A stretch of 36,388 nucleotides of DNA, taken from positions 1 through 36,388 of the forward strand of contig CAXQNQ010000058.1 of NCBI GenBank assembly GCA_964225135.1. The letters run 5' to 3'. Position numbers and translations under genes: made by a program. The notes beneath the pieces are model-generated. The model ran no database searches, had not been told where the DNA came from, and worked only from the letters and a program-made list of their open reading frames with translations. The stretch is from AM-2324 sp964225135 (GTDB lineage: Bacteria > Bacteroidota > Bacteroidia > Chitinophagales > Saprospiraceae). Shown here piece after piece: positions 34,011 through 36,388 of this stretch; position 1 is the stretch's first letter; each line of letters starts with the position of its first letter.

Positions 34011-35477
34011 ATGGCTAAGGAAATTACGCCAAGAGGCGAAGATTATTCTAAATGGTATATCGATATAGTAAAGAAAGCTGGCTTAGCAGATAATTCAGCA
34101 GTGAGAGGTTGCATGGTGATCAAGCCATATGGTTTTGCAATTTGGGAAAACATGCAAAAAGAATTGGATCGTATGTTCAAAGAGACGGGTCACCAAAATG
34201 CATATTTTCCTTTGTTCATTCCTAAGAGTTTCTTATCGAAAGAGGCAGAACATGTTGAAGGTTTTGCGAAAGAGTGTGCTGTTGTAACGCACCACAGGTT
34301 AATGAATGATCCGGATGGGAATGGCGTAGTAGTTGATCCTTCAGCAAGATTAGAAGAAGAATTGATAGTACGACCAACTTCTGAGACTATTATTTGGAAT
34401 ACTTACAGAGATTGGATTACTTCTTATAGAGATCTACCACTATTAGTTAACCAGTGGGCTAATGTAGTACGTTGGGAAATGCGTACGCGTTTGTTTTTAC
34501 GTACTACAGAATTTTTATGGCAGGAAGGGCATACTGCTCACGCAACTAAAGCGGAAGCTATTGAAGAGGCTAAGCAGATGCAACGCGTTTATGCCACCTT
34601 CGCTGAAGAGTATATGGCTATGCCAGTTGTTCAAGGAGCTAAATCAGCTAATGAACGCTTTGCAGGTGCTGAAGATACCTTGACTATAGAGGCATTAATG
34701 CAAGATGGAAAAGCGCTTCAAGCTGGAACATCTCATTTCCTTGGACAGAATTTTGCGAAAGCATTCGATGTAAAATTCTCCAATCAAAATAATAAAGAAG
34801 AATATGTGTGGGCCACTTCTTGGGGTGTTTCTACTCGTTTGATCGGGGGATTAATTATGACCCATTCAGATGATGATGGTTTAGTATTACCTCCTCGTTT
34901 AGCTCCCCTTCAGGTAGTTATTGTCCCTATTCCTAAACCAAATGGTGAGATTAACGAGGTGGCTGAGGATTTGATGGCAACATTGAAGGCAAAGGGAATT
35001 AGTGTCAAGTATGATCAGGACAAGAAAAATCGTCCTGGTTTCAAATTTGCTGAATACGAAATGATGGGTGTACCTGTTCGCGTCGGAATAGGTAAGCGTG
35101 ATTTAGAAAATGGGGTAGTTGAGGTGGCTAGAAGAGATACAAAAGAAAAAGCGCAGGTGGCACTCGAGGGACTAGCGGATCATATTCAACAACTATTGGA
35201 GGATATTCAAGATAATCTTTTGGCCAAGGCCAAAGCATACAGAGCGGAGCATACCACTGAGGTGAATTCTTTTGAAGAGTTTAAAGAAGTGCTTCAGAAT
35301 AAAGGAGGTTTCGTTTCAGCGCATTGGGATGGTACTTCAGAATCAGAATTAAAGATCAAAGAATTGACTAAAGCGACCATTCGCTGTATACCTAATGATG
35401 CAGTCGAAGAGGAAGGTACATGTGTCCTCACCGGCAATCCTTCTAAAAGGCGTGTACTATTCGCAATGGCATACTAA
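34011..35477 (+). CDS. proS: Prolyl-tRNA synthetase (short, eukaryote/archaea-like type)
   Basis: 488 residues. A class II synthetase without the editing insertion of long bacterial ProS. It begins EDYSKWYIDIVKKAGLAD. Motif 1 lies around GFAIWENMQKELDRMFKETG, motif 2 is RWEMRTRLFLRTTEFLWQEG, and motif 3 lies near TRLIGGLIMTHSDDDGLVLP. RPTSE and GTSHFLGQNF contribute to the active site. The anticodon-binding domain (APLQVVIVPIP) is followed by the extra C-terminal domain ending VLFAMAY with a terminal Tyr, typical of this ProS class. It charges tRNA-Pro in the cytoplasm. It is divergent from the low-complexity gene and closed by a UUCG-loop terminator. Confidence 0.97.
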   Translation: MAKEITPRGEDYSKWYIDIVKKAGLADNSAVRGCMVIKPYGFAIWENMQKELDRMFKETGHQNAYFPLFIPKSFLSKEAEHVEGFAKECAVVTHHRLMNDPDGNGVVVDPSARLEEELIVRPTSETIIWNTYRDWITSYRDLPLLVNQWANVVRWEMRTRLFLRTTEFLWQEGHTAHATKAEAIEEAKQMQRVYATFAEEYMAMPVVQGAKSANERFAGAEDTLTIEALMQDGKALQAGTSHFLGQNFAKAFDVKFSNQNNKEEYVWATSWGVSTRLIGGLIMTHSDDDGLVLPPRLAPLQVVIVPIPKPNGEINEVAEDLMATLKAKGISVKYDQDKKNRPGFKFAEYEMMGVPVRVGIGKRDLENGVVEVARRDTKEKAQVALEGLADHIQQLLEDIQDNLLAKAKAYRAEHTTEVNSFEEFKEVLQNKGGFVSAHWDGTSESELKIKELTKATIRCIPNDAVEEEGTCVLTGNPSKRRVLFAMAY

Positions 35478-35485
35478 AATAACTT

Positions 35486-35508
35486 AGAGTCCTTCGGGGC
35501 TCTTTTTT
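35486..35508 (+). terminator. Terminator of proS
   Basis: AGAGTCC and GGGCTCT pair around a TTCG tetraloop, followed by TTTTT. It abuts the stop codon of the convergent TauE/SafE gene. Confidence 0.92.
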
Positions 35509-35509
35509 A

Positions 35510-36271
35510 TTAGAAGAAAAAGATCTTTGTTATTGCAGCAATAACAGCTACTATGAGCATCCGATGTGCTATTATATTTGCCTTAGGAGACTCTGCTGCA
35601 TAGGCAGCTGTAATCCATCCTCCCAAGATTTGCCCACTGGCTACTAAGGCCCCAAGTTTCCAATCTACTAGGTCGTTATAATGAAAAATCAATACTGCGG
35701 GTATAGAATAAACTCCTATGATAAGTGCTTTAAGTGCATTGGCCTCTATCAATTTGTATTTAGCTAAGAGTACAGATATGGCTAAGAAGAAAATACCCAT
35801 GCCCATTTGAATAAATCCACCATAAACACCAATGGCAAAGTAAAGCGGAATATCTAGAAAAAAAGGAATGCGAATGGGTTTGTCTTGCTCATGAATCCAT
35901 CTAGATGGCTTTAGGATGATTACAAAAAGCATGAATACCAAAAGGAATTTGAACACATTCTTGAACTGTTCATTAGAGACTTGAGTCGCCAAATAGATTC
36001 CAAATAAGGCACCAAGGATAGTGAATAAGATTAACCGAGTCGAGAGCTTGATGTTGAGCTTACCTTTTCGGTGAAACACATACGCACCTGTTAAGCATTG
36101 AGTGGTTACACCAATTCTATTGGTTCCGTTGGCGATGTTAGGAGGAAGGCCGAGTACTTCCGTAAAGATGGTTAAGGTGATCAAAGAGCCACTTCCAGCA
36201 AGTGTATTGATTACACCTGCAAACAATCCACCCACAATGGCAATACTGATTTCTATCCAGCCAATATCCAT
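35510..36271 (-). CDS. TauE/SafE-family membrane transporter
   Basis: 253 residues with about eight hydrophobic segments. The opening GLFAGVINTLAGSGSLITL and the TNRIGV motif match the TauE/SafE (DUF81) family, with the second family half near GVYGGFIQMGMGIFFLA. Members export sulfite, sulfoacetate or related organic anions; the substrate here is not known. The start codon overlaps the stop of the upstream gene by one base (TAATG at 36269-36273), so it is translationally coupled to the methylmalonyl-CoA epimerase gene, a pairing without an obvious metabolic link. Confidence 0.88.
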   Translation of the reverse strand: MDIGWIEISIAIVGGLFAGVINTLAGSGSLITLTIFTEVLGLPPNIANGTNRIGVTTQCLTGAYVFHRKGKLNIKLSTRLILFTILGALFGIYLATQVSNEQFKNVFKFLLVFMLFVIILKPSRWIHEQDKPIRIPFFLDIPLYFAIGVYGGFIQMGMGIFFLAISVLLAKYKLIEANALKALIIGVYSIPAVLIFHYNDLVDWKLGALVASGQILGGWITAAYAAESPKANIIAHRMLIVAVIAAITKIFFF

Positions 36272-36388
36272 TAATAATCCGTTTTTATAGTTTGGCAGAG
36301 TTCGACCAAGACTCCATTTGCTGATTTAGGATGAATGAAACAAACCAATTTGTTATCTGCGCCTCTTTTGGGTTGTTCATTCAGTATT
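36271..36388 (-). CDS. mce: Methylmalonyl-CoA epimerase, C-terminal part (runs off the window)
   Basis: The last 38 codons of a gene entering from the right edge, ending at TAA 36271-36273. The peptide contains QPKRGADNKLVCFIHPKSAN followed by GVLVELCQ. The pattern G-A-x-N-K-L-V-x-F-I-H-P-K...G-V-L-x-E-L-C-Q is characteristic of the C-terminus of methylmalonyl-CoA epimerase, a vicinal-oxygen-chelate fold enzyme; the Glu in VELC is the expected metal ligand. It interconverts (R)- and (S)-methylmalonyl-CoA in propionate metabolism. The 5' part is outside the window. Confidence 0.88.
   Translation of the reverse strand, partial: ILNEQPKRGADNKLVCFIHPKSANGVLVELCQTIKTDY

Noticed and set aside
1..36388. 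Prophage, insertion sequence, defence island or toxin-antitoxin system
   Set aside because: No transposase, integrase, phage structural, nuclease or toxin-like gene was found, and no terminal repeats around gene blocks were seen.

Overview
The window reads as a chromosomal segment of a member of the Bacteroidota. Evidence: a SusC/SusD pair, a one-protein hybrid two-component regulator, two secreted proteins with type IX secretion (T9SS) C-terminal sorting domains, the absence of clear Shine-Dalgarno sequences, and promoter candidates of the Bacteroidota TTTG / TAnnTTTG kind. The very long Cys-rich HYR-like repeat protein and the CRTAC1-type lipoprotein would suit the Saprospiria, but this finer placement is a guess.

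Region 1 (1-20208) is a glycan-utilisation locus. It holds an SLC45-like MFS sugar transporter, a secreted GH13 alpha-amylase-type enzyme, an alpha/beta-hydrolase lipoprotein of the proline-iminopeptidase family, a divergent GH3 beta-glucosidase, SusC, SusD, a large FG-GAP/ASPIC-UnbV (CRTAC1) lipoprotein and a convergent hybrid two-component sensor/regulator. A plausible flow is: glycan cut outside the cell, oligosaccharides taken up through SusC/D, trimmed in the periplasm by GH3, imported by the MFS protein, and the locus switched on by the hybrid regulator. An alpha-glucanase beside a beta-glucosidase leaves the substrate open.

Region 2 (about 20.3-26.4 kb) starts with roughly 650 bp of AT-rich non-coding DNA. 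It then holds a 1033-residue T9SS-exported protein with about ten Cys-rich HYR-like repeats, an orphan secretin (a single N0-N1-secretin protein with no secretion system around it), a tiny membrane-protein remnant, and an NTF2-like lipoprotein. This is the least explained part. The HYR protein plus orphan secretin is the best candidate for an undescribed cell-surface module.

Region 3 (26.4-36.4 kb) is mostly housekeeping: two nearly identical tRNA-Asp(GUC) genes, accA, a DUF6913-type gene, dapA, a YdjM-type membrane hydrolase, an OmpP1/FadL-type outer-membrane protein, an exported Tyr/Asn/Gly/Trp- and Ser/Arg-rich low-complexity protein, proS, a TauE/SafE transporter, and the 3' end of methylmalonyl-CoA epimerase running off the right edge. 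Most transcription units are closed by clear hairpin terminators. No CRISPR array, insertion sequence, prophage or rRNA was seen.
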